NCBI GenBank assembly: GCA_947168565.1
Contig: CAMVMM010000016.1
Span: 1 to 48,278 of the forward strand
DNA length: 48,278 bases
Reading direction: 5' to 3'
Origin: an uncultured Clostridia bacterium
GTDB taxonomy: Bacteria > Bacillota > Clostridia > Christensenellales > CAG-138
The position numbers and the translations under genes are program-made. Below the pieces are notes generated by a model, which was not told where the DNA came from, ran no database searches, and was given only the letters and a program-made list of their open reading frames with translations. Position 1 is the first letter of the stretch; each line of letters starts with the position of its first letter. Positions 1-9,119 of the stretch are shown in pieces.

Positions 1-690
1 AAGCGGATCAAGGTGCTGGAGCAGATGGCGGAAAACCTGTATAAGGAGTGGTTCGTCCGCTTCCGCTTCCCCGGGCACGAAACCGCCGAGTTTGAAAACG
101 GTATTCCGAAGGGGTGGGAGGTTAAACGACTTGGAGACTATGGTCGCATCGAAACAGGCAAAACACCGTCAATGGAGGTTTCCGAGTATTACGGCGATGA
201 TTACTTGTTTATTAAGACACCGGAAATGCACGGTAATGTATTCGTTATCGACACAGAAGAAAAGCTTTCCGAACAGGGGCACAAAACACAGCCTAAGAAA
301 CTGTTGCCTGTAAATTCTATTATGGTCACTTGCATTGGCTCGGGCGGAATTGTAGCAATAAACGCAAAACCGTGTCATACTAATCAGCAGATAAATTCAA
401 TCATTCTTGACGACTCATCGAATCTTGAATGGCTGTTTTTCACTTGCAAATCAATGAAAACGACTGTTGAGATGTTTGGAGCAACAGGTTCTACAATGAC
501 CAATTTAAGCAAAGGGAAGTTTGAAAAACTGAAAGTGATTGAGCCAAAGCAGTCACTAATTGAATCATATCATAAGATTTGTGCGCCAATACTGGCACAA
601 ATAAAAGACTTGATGGAATTAACACGATGCCTAATCAAGCAGCGCGACCTGCTTCTGCCGCGCTTGATGAGTGGAAAATTGGAGGTGTAA
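1..690 (+). CDS. hsdS: Type I restriction-modification specificity subunit, C-terminal part
   Basis: This is the DNA-recognition subunit of a type I restriction-modification complex, truncated by the window start; 229 residues remain and the frame is open from base 1. It opens with the conserved central region (MAENLYKEWFVRFRFPG near residues 9-25). A target recognition domain follows, and the protein closes with the distal conserved helix (LIKQRDLLLPRLMSGKLEV). The central region and the last 20 codons are GC-rich, while the recognition domain (about 125-620) is AT-rich, as expected when recognition domains are swapped by recombination. The stop codon overlaps the next start (TAATG), so translation is probably coupled. 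hsdM presumably lies upstream, outside the window. The family call is secure; the DNA target cannot be read from sequence. Confidence 0.95.
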   Translation, partial: KRIKVLEQMAENLYKEWFVRFRFPGHETAEFENGIPKGWEVKRLGDYGRIETGKTPSMEVSEYYGDDYLFIKTPEMHGNVFVIDTEEKLSEQGHKTQPKKLLPVNSIMVTCIGSGGIVAINAKPCHTNQQINSIILDDSSNLEWLFFTCKSMKTTVEMFGATGSTMTNLSKGKFEKLKVIEPKQSLIESYHKICAPILAQIKDLMELTRCLIKQRDLLLPRLMSGKLEV

Positions 691-1517
691 TGATGACATA
701 CTTTTCACGCAGAAACGGATATAATGACGATGGTATTAAATTAGAATGCGTCAGTAAAGAGCTTATTGGACGCATTTGGGCTCGATTCTATCAACAGGAG
801 TTTGATATTTATGATATTCTTGATTGGAAAGGTTATACAACAGGAATTGAGAATATGATGATTGAGATGGGTGTTTCTTATGAATTCCCAGAAAATAGTA
901 TAATCAAGCAGAAAAATGCAAAACGGTTGGAGGATTTCATACTTAATTCGAAAAAGTGGTTTACTATTTTTGATTTCATAGAAAAGTATCTGCAAATCTG
1001 CGATAAAGGCAAAGTTGCTTCAATGAGTAGTTGTTTTAACAGAATACTGCAAGAGGAAGTTTCTGCATACAGAATACTTGACAATCTTGTGGTTCCGATA
1101 ACAAATGAATCTGAATTAGCAACAATAAAAGAGGCAAAGCAAACACGATACGATAACGTCAATATTCATATTTCAAAAGCATTATCATTATATGCTGACA
1201 GGAAAAAGCCTGATTATGAGAACTCTATCAAGGAATCTATCAGTGCAGTTGAGGCCATGTGCTGCATTATTACTGGTCTGTCAGGGCATTCCGCAACATT
1301 AGGGAAAGCAATCACGAAGTTAAAGGATAATGGGGTGCATATACACACTTCTATGGAAAAGGCATTCTCAGCTTTATATGGCTATACTAACGATGAGCAT
1401 GGGATACGCCATGGAAGTATTGATTTCACGGGTGCAAATGCAGAAGATGCAAAGTATATGCTGATAACCTGTTCTGCCTTTGTCAACTATCTAATGGAAA
1501 AATGGAGTAAGGGCTGA
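690..1517 (+). CDS. AbiJ-like abortive infection protein (AbiJ N-terminal domain 4 type)
   Basis: The protein has 275 residues. I chose the ATG at 690 because GGAGG lies at 681-685; a second ATG follows at 693. The N-terminus (TYFSRRNGY, then a segment ending in GRIWARFY) resembles the AbiJ_NTD4 domain found in proteins related to lactococcal abortive infection. The C-terminal third has the pattern typical of that family: NSIKESISAVEAMC, then LYGYTNDEHGIRHGS, then MLITCSAFVNYL. The family is often called HEPN-like, but I cannot point to a clear catalytic RxxxxH here. It lies between hsdS and the PIN protein in the same operon and is much more AT-rich than hsdR (about 37% GC in one counted 60-base line). 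A defence role is inferred from family and context. Confidence 0.8.
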   Translation: MMTYFSRRNGYNDDGIKLECVSKELIGRIWARFYQQEFDIYDILDWKGYTTGIENMMIEMGVSYEFPENSIIKQKNAKRLEDFILNSKKWFTIFDFIEKYLQICDKGKVASMSSCFNRILQEEVSAYRILDNLVVPITNESELATIKEAKQTRYDNVNIHISKALSLYADRKKPDYENSIKESISAVEAMCCIITGLSGHSATLGKAITKLKDNGVHIHTSMEKAFSALYGYTNDEHGIRHGSIDFTGANAEDAKYMLITCSAFVNYLMEKWSKG

Positions 1518-1531
1518 TTAAAGGGAGTGTT

Positions 1532-2596
1532 ATGATGGAAAATATGGATAAGAAAAAAGCTTTTGTGTTTGATACAAACTTTATTGTTCAAAATAGAGAA
1601 CTCGATATTGTTGTAAAGAATCTGAGTTCAGAATATACTGTCTATGTTCCGCAAGTTGCTATTGACGAGCGAATTGCGCAACAGTGTAGAGAGCTTAAAA
1701 AGGAATATGAGACAGTACAACAGTTTGAAAAGAAATGCCGTAACTATGCGCAAGTAACCTTTACAAAAGAATACCCTGTTGCCGAACAAGCCCTAACTGA
1801 ATGGATAAAAGCAAGCTATGCTAAACTATTCGGTAGCAATATTATCCCTGTTTCGAAGGACGGAAAAACCTTTGGTTTAGTTATTGATAGAGCAAACAGA
1901 AAAATAGCTCCCTTTTCTTCTGATGACAATGCGAGCGATAAAGGCTTTAAGGACTGCTTGTTATGGCTGTCTCTTCTTTCATTCTTTAAGAATCAAGGCG
2001 AGGATGAAATCGTCTTTGTTACAGATGATAACGCCTTCAAAAAGGATAATGCTCAATACTTAATAAATGAGTTTAATGAGGCAACCGGTAAAACAATCGA
2101 AATTAAGCCTAACTCGTTTTATAAGGACTTGACTTTGCCGCAGAGTGAGAAAAAGGACAAAAGCCACTTGGAGCCGATACCAAATCTTGATGTTTTGAGG
2201 AATCAGATTAATGAGACAATTCAAGCCCTTTGCGAGGTAAGAAGCGAGAATTCGTTTGGCGATGAATGTTTTGAGTTGACTTTTAAGACGGCAGAACCTT
2301 TTGATGATAGCATTGTTTCAATCTTTGACAGGTTGAAAAGTTGCATTAACTCGCATGTTTTCGATCTATCGATTAGAGCTACCGAAGTGTTTGCTGCCAA
2401 TAGTGGTGTTGTTGATGCTGATAGTGAGATACCTATAATCTGTTTAGAAAAAGCCTTAAGCATTTACGAAGAAATAAAGAAGTCCTATCCCGATTATTTA
2501 GAACAGTTTTATTCGACAGCAGCAAAAATTCTTAACAGGAATCTTTTTCCTGCTGAGGATCTGTATGCGACACTGCCGGATGATTTCCCATTCTAA
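1532..2596 (+). CDS. PIN-domain protein (DUF4935-like putative RNase)
   Basis: The protein has 354 residues. The start at 1532 follows AAGGGAG at 1521-1527; a second in-frame ATG lies at 1535. The first 200 residues look like a PIN nuclease fold. FVFDTNFIVQNREL near residues 11-24 carries the first acidic residue, VPQVAIDE the second acidic region, and DDNASDKGFKDCLLW and IVFVTDDNAF near residues 130-170 the remaining acidic cluster. The C-terminal 150 residues are unrecognised. PIN proteins are metal-dependent RNases, commonly toxins or RNA-processing enzymes. No antitoxin-like partner is adjacent; the neighbours are an AbiJ-like protein and hsdR. A role as an effector or RNA-cleaving defence component of the type I operon is inference. 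Confidence 0.75.
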   Translation: MMENMDKKKAFVFDTNFIVQNRELDIVVKNLSSEYTVYVPQVAIDERIAQQCRELKKEYETVQQFEKKCRNYAQVTFTKEYPVAEQALTEWIKASYAKLFGSNIIPVSKDGKTFGLVIDRANRKIAPFSSDDNASDKGFKDCLLWLSLLSFFKNQGEDEIVFVTDDNAFKKDNAQYLINEFNEATGKTIEIKPNSFYKDLTLPQSEKKDKSHLEPIPNLDVLRNQINETIQALCEVRSENSFGDECFELTFKTAEPFDDSIVSIFDRLKSCINSHVFDLSIRATEVFAANSGVVDADSEIPIICLEKALSIYEEIKKSYPDYLEQFYSTAAKILNRNLFPAEDLYATLPDDFPF

Positions 2597-2636
2597 TCCA
2601 TATAAAATGCTAAGTATTGTTAATGGAGGTATTCTT

Positions 2637-5600
2637 ATGCGCAACTTCATTTCCGAAGACGATATAGAACGGGCAATACTTCAAAAGCTTGAAGCGGAGC
2701 CTTTCAAATACGGCGTTCTGCGCTGCGATGCTTCACCGGATAAGCGCGAAGCGCTGCCGGACGGCACGGGGCGGTCGAGCAAAAAGGAATGCGTGCTGCC
2801 GGAGGTGCTGCGCGCGGCTTTGGCGCAGCTGAATCCGGGTATTCCAAGCGAAAAGCTTGCGGAGGTCTATAAGGAGCTTTGCCGCGACTACACGGGAACG
2901 GATATGACCGCCACAAACTATACGCTCTATAACCGTATCCGAAACGGTATCAAGGTTTCCTTCCGCAGAAACGGCAGGGATGATTTTGATTTTGTGAAGC
3001 TCGTGGATTTTGAGAATCCCGAAAACAACAGCTTTACCGCCGTTTCGCAGATGTGGATACAGGGGCGCGTTTACTGGCGGCGGCCGGATGTTATCATCTT
3101 TATAAACGGTCTGCCGATGGTGTTCATCGAGCTAAAAAACAGCATAGTTAAGGTCGAGGAAGCGTTCAACGATAATCTGAGCAATTATAAGCGCGATATT
3201 CCGAATCTTTTCGCCTTTAATCAGATCTGCGTGCTCTCAAACGGGCTTGAAACAAGGCTGGGCGCTTGGAGCGCAAGCTATAACCATTTCTTTGAATGGC
3301 TCAAGGTGGATTCGGAAAAGGAGCACCCGAACAGAAAAGAGATAAGAAGCGCGGCAAGCATTGGCGAAAGCTCCGTGAAATACTTTATAGACGGTCTTTT
3401 AAGAAAGGACAGGCTGATAGACTATATCGAAAACTTCATAATGTTCCGCAATCAGAAGAATAAGATCATTGCAAAGAATCACCAGTATCTCGGCGTGAAT
3501 AATCTTATGGAATCGGTGAAAAACCGCGCGGAGCTGCAGGGTAAGCTCGGCGTATTTTGGCATACGCAGGGATCGGGCAAATCGTTTTCAATGGTCTTTT
3601 TCGCAAGAAAGGTTCGCCGCAAGATAACCGGCAATTTCACATTCCTTGTTATCACCGACAGAGCCGATCTCGATGAGCAGATACATAAAAACTTCGTTAA
3701 AACCGAGGTCATCGGCGCAAAGGAGGAGTGCCAGCCCAAGGACGGAAAGCAGCTTCGGGAATACCTTCAAACGAATAAAAGCTTTATCTTCACGCTTATC
3801 CATAAGTTCCGCTACGATAAGGGCAAGAAGTATCCCGTGCTTTCAACGAGAGATGATATTATAGTGCTTGTTGATGAAGCACACCGCACGCAGTATAAGG
3901 ATCTTGCGGAGAATATGCGCACCGCGCTTCCGAACGCAAACTATATCGCCTTCACCGGAACGCCCCTGCTCGGCAGCAAGCGATTGACCAATCAATGGTT
4001 CGGCAGCTATGTTTCCGAATACAATTTCGCGCAGTCGATAGAGGACGGCTCGACCGTGCCGCTGTTCTATTCCCGCCGTGTGCCGGAGGTCGGGCTTGAA
4101 AACGATTTTCTCGATGACGACGTGCTCGATATAATCGAGGAGGAGAATTTGAACGCGGATGAAACGCGCCTGCTCGAAAACTCGGCTTCGCGCATACTTG
4201 AAGTTATTAAACGCGAAAACCGTTTGGATAAGATCGCGCAGGATATTGCGCATCATTTCCCGCGCCGCGGCTTCCTCGGAAAAGGCATGGTGGTTTCCGT
4301 GGATAAATACACCACGGTCAAGATGTATGATAAGGTTCAGCATTATTGGAGCATCGAAAAGCAGAAGATAATGCAGGAGCGCAACGCCGCAGCGACCAAG
4401 GAGGAGCGCGACGAGCTGAAGCGCATTCTCGATTATATGAACCGAGTTGAAATGGCGGTCATAATCTCGGAAGAAGCCGACGAGGTAGAGAAATTCAGAA
4501 AGCAGGAGCTTGATATAGCAAAGCACCGCCAAAAGATGAACGAGATCACGCCAGAGGGTGCGGATATCGAGGATAGGTTCAAGGATCCCGACGATCCGCT
4601 GCAGCTTGTGTTCGTTTGCGCGATGTGGCTCACTGGCTTCGATGTGGAAAACCTTTCCACGCTGTATCTCGATAAGCCGATGAAAGGGCATACGCTTATG
4701 CAGGCCATCGCCCGCGCAAATCGCAATTATCCGAACAAGCCCTGCGGAATAATCGTTGATTATGTAAATGTTTTCAAGTATATGCAGCGTGCGCTGACCG
4801 AGTATGCCTCAGGCGATGACGGCAGCGAGTTTCCCGCAAAGGATATCGACCGGCTTATAGTGCTGCTCGACAGCGCGATAGACGAAGTGGATGAGTTTCT
4901 GCTCGGTCTCGGTATAGATATCGGCGTGATCGCCGCTGAAGAATCGACTCTCGACAGGCTGGACGAGCTGCGCGCGGCATACGATACCATTGTTGCAAAA
5001 GATGAAGGCAAGGATAAGTTCAAGGTGATCCTCAATACGCTGATGAATCTTTACGAAGCATCGCGTCCGGAGATTTTTGAACGGAACTGGAATAACGAAA
5101 AGTTTTCGCCGCTTGCGTATCTTTATGGCCTTTTCCGCCACACGATCGATGATGAAAAGATAAACCAAGCCCGCATCCGAATGGCGCAGCTTTTGGATAC
5201 GAGCGTTTCTTCGCAGGTTGCCGAGGATAACGATGAAGGCTTCGTTATCCACCAAGGCAAGGTGATCGATCTTTCCAAGGTCGATGTTGATGAGTTGAAA
5301 AAGGAGATAAAGCTTGCAAAGTATAAGGCGGTCGAGATCGATGATCTGAAGGCGTTTATCGAAAAGGCGCTGCAGCAGATGCTGAATAGAAACTGTATGC
5401 GCCAGCAGTTTTCGCAGCGTTTCCGCAATATCATTGACCGATATAATGCAGGCGGCTCCGAGAACGAGGATTATTATGAGCAGCTTCTTGAGCTGATTGA
5501 GGATCTCAAGGCCGAGGAAAAGCGCGCCGATGCCGAAGGACTCACCGAGGAGGAGCTTGAGATCTACGATATGCTGATAGCCGGAAAGAAGCTCACAAAG

Positions 5601-5855
5601 GAAGAGGAACAGAAGGTCAAGCTCTCCGCAAAGAATCTGTTCAAAAAACTTAGTGAGGAAAAAGCCGAGCTGATGGTCGTTGATTGGTACCGCGATGAGC
5701 AGCCGAGAGCAAAGGTTAAAACTGCAATCGAAACGTCGCTCGATGAAGATTTGCCCATATCCTACGATAAGGAAACCTTCTCCGCGAAGATCGACCTGCT
5801 GCTAACGCATTTTATCGATATGGCAGTGCAAGGCTATGGATGGGTAGCGGCGTAA
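2637..5855 (+). CDS. hsdR: Type I restriction endonuclease subunit R
   Basis: The protein has 1072 residues, a normal HsdR length. The ATG at 2637 is chosen over upstream in-frame codons because GGAGG lies 8-12 bases before it at 2625-2629. A PD-(D/E)xK nuclease motif is visible (RPDVIIFINGL, then FIELKN, near residues 148-165). Superfamily 2 translocase motifs follow: HTQGSGKS (Walker A, about 308), VDEAHR (about 411), FTGTPL (about 438) and the distal motif MQAIARANRNYPNKPCG. The subunit drives ATP-dependent DNA translocation and cleavage away from the site in complex with HsdM and HsdS. Base use is GC-richer than the two preceding genes, so those look like later insertions into the operon. 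The open frame begins inside the end of the PIN gene, so the longer start would overlap it. Confidence 0.97.
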   Translation: MRNFISEDDIERAILQKLEAEPFKYGVLRCDASPDKREALPDGTGRSSKKECVLPEVLRAALAQLNPGIPSEKLAEVYKELCRDYTGTDMTATNYTLYNRIRNGIKVSFRRNGRDDFDFVKLVDFENPENNSFTAVSQMWIQGRVYWRRPDVIIFINGLPMVFIELKNSIVKVEEAFNDNLSNYKRDIPNLFAFNQICVLSNGLETRLGAWSASYNHFFEWLKVDSEKEHPNRKEIRSAASIGESSVKYFIDGLLRKDRLIDYIENFIMFRNQKNKIIAKNHQYLGVNNLMESVKNRAELQGKLGVFWHTQGSGKSFSMVFFARKVRRKITGNFTFLVITDRADLDEQIHKNFVKTEVIGAKEECQPKDGKQLREYLQTNKSFIFTLIHKFRYDKGKKYPVLSTRDDIIVLVDEAHRTQYKDLAENMRTALPNANYIAFTGTPLLGSKRLTNQWFGSYVSEYNFAQSIEDGSTVPLFYSRRVPEVGLENDFLDDDVLDIIEEENLNADETRLLENSASRILEVIKRENRLDKIAQDIAHHFPRRGFLGKGMVVSVDKYTTVKMYDKVQHYWSIEKQKIMQERNAAATKEERDELKRILDYMNRVEMAVIISEEADEVEKFRKQELDIAKHRQKMNEITPEGADIEDRFKDPDDPLQLVFVCAMWLTGFDVENLSTLYLDKPMKGHTLMQAIARANRNYPNKPCGIIVDYVNVFKYMQRALTEYASGDDGSEFPAKDIDRLIVLLDSAIDEVDEFLLGLGIDIGVIAAEESTLDRLDELRAAYDTIVAKDEGKDKFKVILNTLMNLYEASRPEIFERNWNNEKFSPLAYLYGLFRHTIDDEKINQARIRMAQLLDTSVSSQVAEDNDEGFVIHQGKVIDLSKVDVDELKKEIKLAKYKAVEIDDLKAFIEKALQQMLNRNCMRQQFSQRFRNIIDRYNAGGSENEDYYEQLLELIEDLKAEEKRADAEGLTEEELEIYDMLIAGKKLTKEEEQKVKLSAKNLFKKLSEEKAELMVVDWYRDEQPRAKVKTAIETSLDEDLPISYDKETFSAKIDLLLTHFIDMAVQGYGWVAA

Positions 5856-5891
5856 CAGAAGTAATTTAGTGTTTATGGCCAACACTTTTTA

Positions 5892-5900
5892 TGATATAAT
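5892..5900 (+). promoter_or_regulatory. Extended -10 promoter of the AlbA_2 gene
   Basis: TGATATAAT at 5892-5900 is an extended -10 element (TGnTATAAT). The -35 region at the 17-base position (TTTATG, 5872-5877) is weak, which is usual with an extended -10. The predicted start of transcription is about 5907, leaving a short leader before AGGAGGA at 5921-5927. This separates the next gene from the hsd operon. Confidence 0.65.
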
Positions 5901-5933
5901 AATCTTTAGAAGAAATAACTAGGAGGATAGCTA

Positions 5934-7568
5934 ATGATGTTTGATCATTCTTACACGATAGAAGAACTCTTAGAGGCCAAAGAAGGAGAGAGGGTTCAGT
6001 TTAAAGAGGCAAGGAATAATTTCGATTATGATGAAGCTACGCGTTGTTGCTGCGCCTTGGCTAATTGTGGCGGAGGCAGGTTGGTTTTTGGAATAACAGA
6101 CAAGAGACCTCGCAGTGTGGTTGGGAGTCATGCGTTTGAACAACCAGAACGTACGCGAAGAAGGCTTATCGATAAGCTAAAAATATCGGTGGATTTTCAG
6201 TTGTTTGATTACGACGGGAAACGTGTATTAGTATTTGATGTTGCAAGGCGCCCGCTTGGGCTACCGATTCAAATTAATGGTATTGCTTGGTGGTATGAAG
6301 GGGATAGTTTAATTCCTATGCCAGAAGAGATTCGACGTCGAATCTATGAAGAAACAGGATTTGATTTCTCAAGTAGTATCTGTAATTCCGCTACTGTTGA
6401 CGATCTTGATATTGAAGCAATAGAGTCTTTTCGTGCAAAATGGGAGGAAAAGAGTGGTAATAAACGCGTGCACAACCTGTCGGTTAATCAGTTGTTGCAC
6501 GATTGTGAAGCATTGACTGATGAAGGTATAACTTATGCAGCACTTATCCTCTTCGGAAAAAAAGAAGCACTCGGAAAATATCTTCCTCAATCAGAGATCG
6601 TTTTTGAATACCGTTCATCAAACGCATCTGGCCCAGCGAATCAACGTGAAGAATACCGCATAGGTTTTTTTTCATGCTACAATCGTTTGTGGGAGCTTGT
6701 TAACTTAAGAAATGATACCCAACATTATCAAGAAGGATTCTTTATCTTTGATATTCCTACCTTCAATGAAAGTGTAGTGCGAGAAGCTATACTGAATGCA
6801 GTCAGCCACAGGAACTATCAATTGGCCGGAAGTGTTTTTATCCGTCAGTATCCTGATAAGCTCCGTGTTGAGAGTCCTGGCGGTTTCCCGAACGGTATTT
6901 CAATTGATAACATTTTAGACCGTCAGGTACCTAGGAATAGGCGTATCGCCGAAATACTATCTCTATGTGGTCTTGTTGAACGCTCCGGGCAAGGAATGAA
7001 TATTATGTTTGAAACGAGCATCAAAGAAGCAAAGTCTTTGCCAGACTTTTCTGGGACGGATGATAGCTTTGTATGTCTAACATTGAACGGTTTGGTATTA
7101 GATAAGAAAATGTTGTCACTGATTAATAAAATAGGCAATGAACGTTTGGGGTTCCTTACAACCGCAGATTTTCTTGCTATTGATGCATTGTATCATGATA
7201 AAACAATGAATGACAGCTTGCGACAGCGACTGAAATACTTGGCTGATATTGGCATCGTTGAACATATTGGACGGAACAAATATGTGCTTGCACGCAGCTT
7301 GTATAATGCCGCTGGTAAACCGGGCGTTCACACGCGAATAGTAGGATTGGATCGCGAGACAAATAAAGAGCTTTTACTAAAGCATATTCGGGAGAATAGC
7401 CCAGAAGGGACCCCTTTTATGGAGTTGCAGCAAGTACTGCCAGGACAGAATAGAAGCCAAATCCAAGTGCTGCTTCGCTCTCTTCGTAAAGAAGGGCGAA
7501 TTCATTGTAAGGGGAGAACAAACGGGGCGCGTTGGTTTATAGGACCTGATCCAAATTGCGATTGTTAA
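5934..7568 (+). CDS. AlbA_2 / divergent AAA-4 DNA-binding protein with HATPase_c_4 domain (Schlafen-like regulator)
   Basis: The protein has 544 residues; ATGs at 5934 and 5937 both follow AGGAGGA. The N-terminus (about 1-110) has the AlbA_2 pattern: EGERVQFKEARNNFD, then ALANCGGGRLVFGITD. Residues about 265-360 carry the GHKL-like ATP-binding domain typical of these proteins, with FNESVVREAILNAVSHRNY, a GGFPNGIS loop and ERSGQGMNIMFE. The C-terminus looks like winged-helix units (ENSPEGTPFMELQQVLPG). Such proteins are often annotated as RecG-like or transcriptional regulators and are common in defence islands, but their biochemical role is mostly unknown. The gene is AT-rich and has its own promoter. 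The helically phased TTGCAA array directly after its stop could be its binding site; that is speculation. Confidence 0.85.
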   Translation: MMFDHSYTIEELLEAKEGERVQFKEARNNFDYDEATRCCCALANCGGGRLVFGITDKRPRSVVGSHAFEQPERTRRRLIDKLKISVDFQLFDYDGKRVLVFDVARRPLGLPIQINGIAWWYEGDSLIPMPEEIRRRIYEETGFDFSSSICNSATVDDLDIEAIESFRAKWEEKSGNKRVHNLSVNQLLHDCEALTDEGITYAALILFGKKEALGKYLPQSEIVFEYRSSNASGPANQREEYRIGFFSCYNRLWELVNLRNDTQHYQEGFFIFDIPTFNESVVREAILNAVSHRNYQLAGSVFIRQYPDKLRVESPGGFPNGISIDNILDRQVPRNRRIAEILSLCGLVERSGQGMNIMFETSIKEAKSLPDFSGTDDSFVCLTLNGLVLDKKMLSLINKIGNERLGFLTTADFLAIDALYHDKTMNDSLRQRLKYLADIGIVEHIGRNKYVLARSLYNAAGKPGVHTRIVGLDRETNKELLLKHIRENSPEGTPFMELQQVLPGQNRSQIQVLLRSLRKEGRIHCKGRTNGARWFIGPDPNCDC

Positions 7569-7578
7569 TTATATTTGA

Positions 7579-7626
7579 TTGCAACACAATTGCAACCAAT
7601 TGCAATTGTGTTGCAATTGGTTGCAA
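7579..7626. repeat. Five helically phased TTGCAA hexamers forming two interleaved palindromes
   Basis: TTGCAA starts at 7579, 7590, 7600, 7611 and 7621, so the spacings are 11, 10, 11 and 10 bases, one B-DNA turn each. The block 7579-7595 is the exact reverse complement of 7600-7616, and 7590-7605 is the exact reverse complement of 7611-7626. It starts 10 bases after the AlbA_2 stop codon and lacks a T-run, so it is not a normal terminator. A cooperative protein-binding site is the simplest reading. Confidence 0.85.
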
Positions 7627-9092
7627 TGCTTAATGCGATTCGTTCAACAATAAAACAAATAATTACTCTGTTAAGTTGATTTTGCAAATCAAGTAATAAA
7701 CAAACTAAAACCAGTACGCTTTTTTATCGCCAATAATAACATTGATTCAGAAGCCGATCGGTATAACTCATGGTATGGAACGATGTTCCGTTCAAGAGTT
7801 GGGGAGGTCGGTTTTTAAGTGATGCTAATATATTTTGGAAAGTGAACGCTAAAACTTCAAAAAAGTGTGGAATACAGGGTGAAGGGCAATGCGGATGAGT
7901 TCGTATAGCCAATCATCATGAGAAAACTGCGAATGCTCTCTATGCTAAGAGTGTGCTTGAATAAATCGGTGTTCCGTGTATCGGTCATATATTTCTTAAA
8001 AATATACTGATCATGGTTTCAATAATCGTCGTTTCCCCCCCCTATACATATGGGGATAGTTGTTCAAGCGCATAGGTAGTGATCGATCTCGTGAGAACGG
8101 TTAATCATCGGAAAACAATTATGCCGATCCGCATGTCTGTTAGGAGAAAACTGATTTTGTTTTCCGCCTATGGGTGCGCAAAACTCAATTCTCATTCCTA
8201 TACATACGGGGAGAGTTTATTCACACCGCGAATTAAGCTCAATGAGTGTTCTATCTGCCGTCAACCAAACTGATGGCGATGATAAACTGCGTGCCGATGA
8301 CGAGTGCTGAAAATATACTTCCGCTCGATCCGATTGAAGTTGAACAAACGCCGATTTTCATTCCAATACATATAGGGGGATTATTTCGCAACATGAGTGA
8401 CACGCGAGGAATCATATGTCAGCCTGGCGTTCGGAAGGTCGGGAAAGATGTTTGCCGAGAGATGAATCGGATTCAAAAGTTTCTTGCCACAGACCCCTCT
8501 AAATGCAAAATCCATTCCTATACAAATTGGAGGAATGATTGGCATCAATGAAAAGCGCGGAGGTTTTAATGCGGCGGTATCATTCTGAATATCGAAGTTT
8601 GTGCTTTTGCTCGGCAAGCCAATTTTGAAATATACTTCCGAATCAGACTCCCCAAATTGTAAATTTCGTCCCCTATACATACGGAAGGAGCTATTTTGCA
8701 AGTACTAAATGCAACCTTAGAGTTGGACGAGGTGAAAGGTGCTTTAAATATACTTCTGAATTGCGGTTTTCAAACCCGAAAAAAGTGTGGAATACAGGGT
8801 AGAGGGTAAAGAAAGCAAAGCGGGACGATTGGCTGATCGAAAGAACTATGAAAGGGGTATCGCATGACGACAGAAAACAATCCGCAACTGATACGAATGT
8901 AGTACATTGATTTGCAACAGGCGACATCAAAACGAGGACGGTTGGAAAGTGCTGGGCATGGTCGCTCCAAGAATGAAAATCAAGATCGCAACATTGCAAA
9001 CCGTTCCCTTTGCATCATTGAAGCGACAACGAAATGAAGCTTGCAGTCAGTATTCTCTGCATTGTTGCATTCTTCGTTTGCCGCCGCTGCGT
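7627..9092. other. 1.5-kb AT-rich non-coding region
   Basis: I see no gene here: open frames are short, on both strands, without Shine-Dalgarno sites or recognisable motifs. The stretch 7820-8805 is a degenerate repeat array (separate entry). The rest (7627-7820 and 8806-9092) shows no clear structure. Base composition rises toward GC-rich after about 9060, where the mobilizable element probably begins. Confidence 0.6.
7827..8800. repeat. Degenerate array of about 155-bp units bracketed by identical 22-mers
   Basis: A box with consensus CCTATACATAYGGGGAG occurs at 8041, 8197, 8363, 8517 and 8672, at spacings of 156, 166, 154 and 155 bases. A second box, AAATATACTTCYG, recurs at about 8000, 8311, 8628 and 8746, with a weaker form at 7827, and lies 41-52 bases before the first box in the inner units. 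In the two outermost units the second box is instead followed, 32-33 bases on, by an identical 22-base sequence (7859-7880 and 8779-8800, core GTGTGGAATACAGGGT). The DNA between boxes is not conserved by eye. The function is unknown; no coding frame runs through the units. Confidence 0.7.
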
Positions 9093-9119
9093 GAGCGCAC
9101 AGCCGCGCCGTGTGCGCTC
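9093..9119. repeat. Perfect 9-bp inverted repeat (hairpin)
   Basis: GAGCGCACA (9093-9101) and TGTGCGCTC (9111-9119) are perfect reverse complements with a 9-base loop. It lies in the non-coding left part of the mobilizable element, where the origin of transfer or the recombinase end is expected. The role is unassigned. Confidence 0.6.

Noticed and set aside
3843-4691. 282-codon minus-strand frame inside hsdR
   Set aside because: It lies antisense to conserved helicase motifs, is His/Arg/Leu-rich as expected for shadow frames, and has no ribosome site.
8246-8551. Small coding frames in the 7.6-9.1 kb gap
   Set aside because: They cross the repeat boxes, have no ribosome sites, and no frame is conserved between repeat units.
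7827-8800. Possible CRISPR array
   Set aside because: Spacing is about 155 bases, the boxes are degenerate, and no cas genes are present; it does not fit the 60-70 base period of CRISPR.
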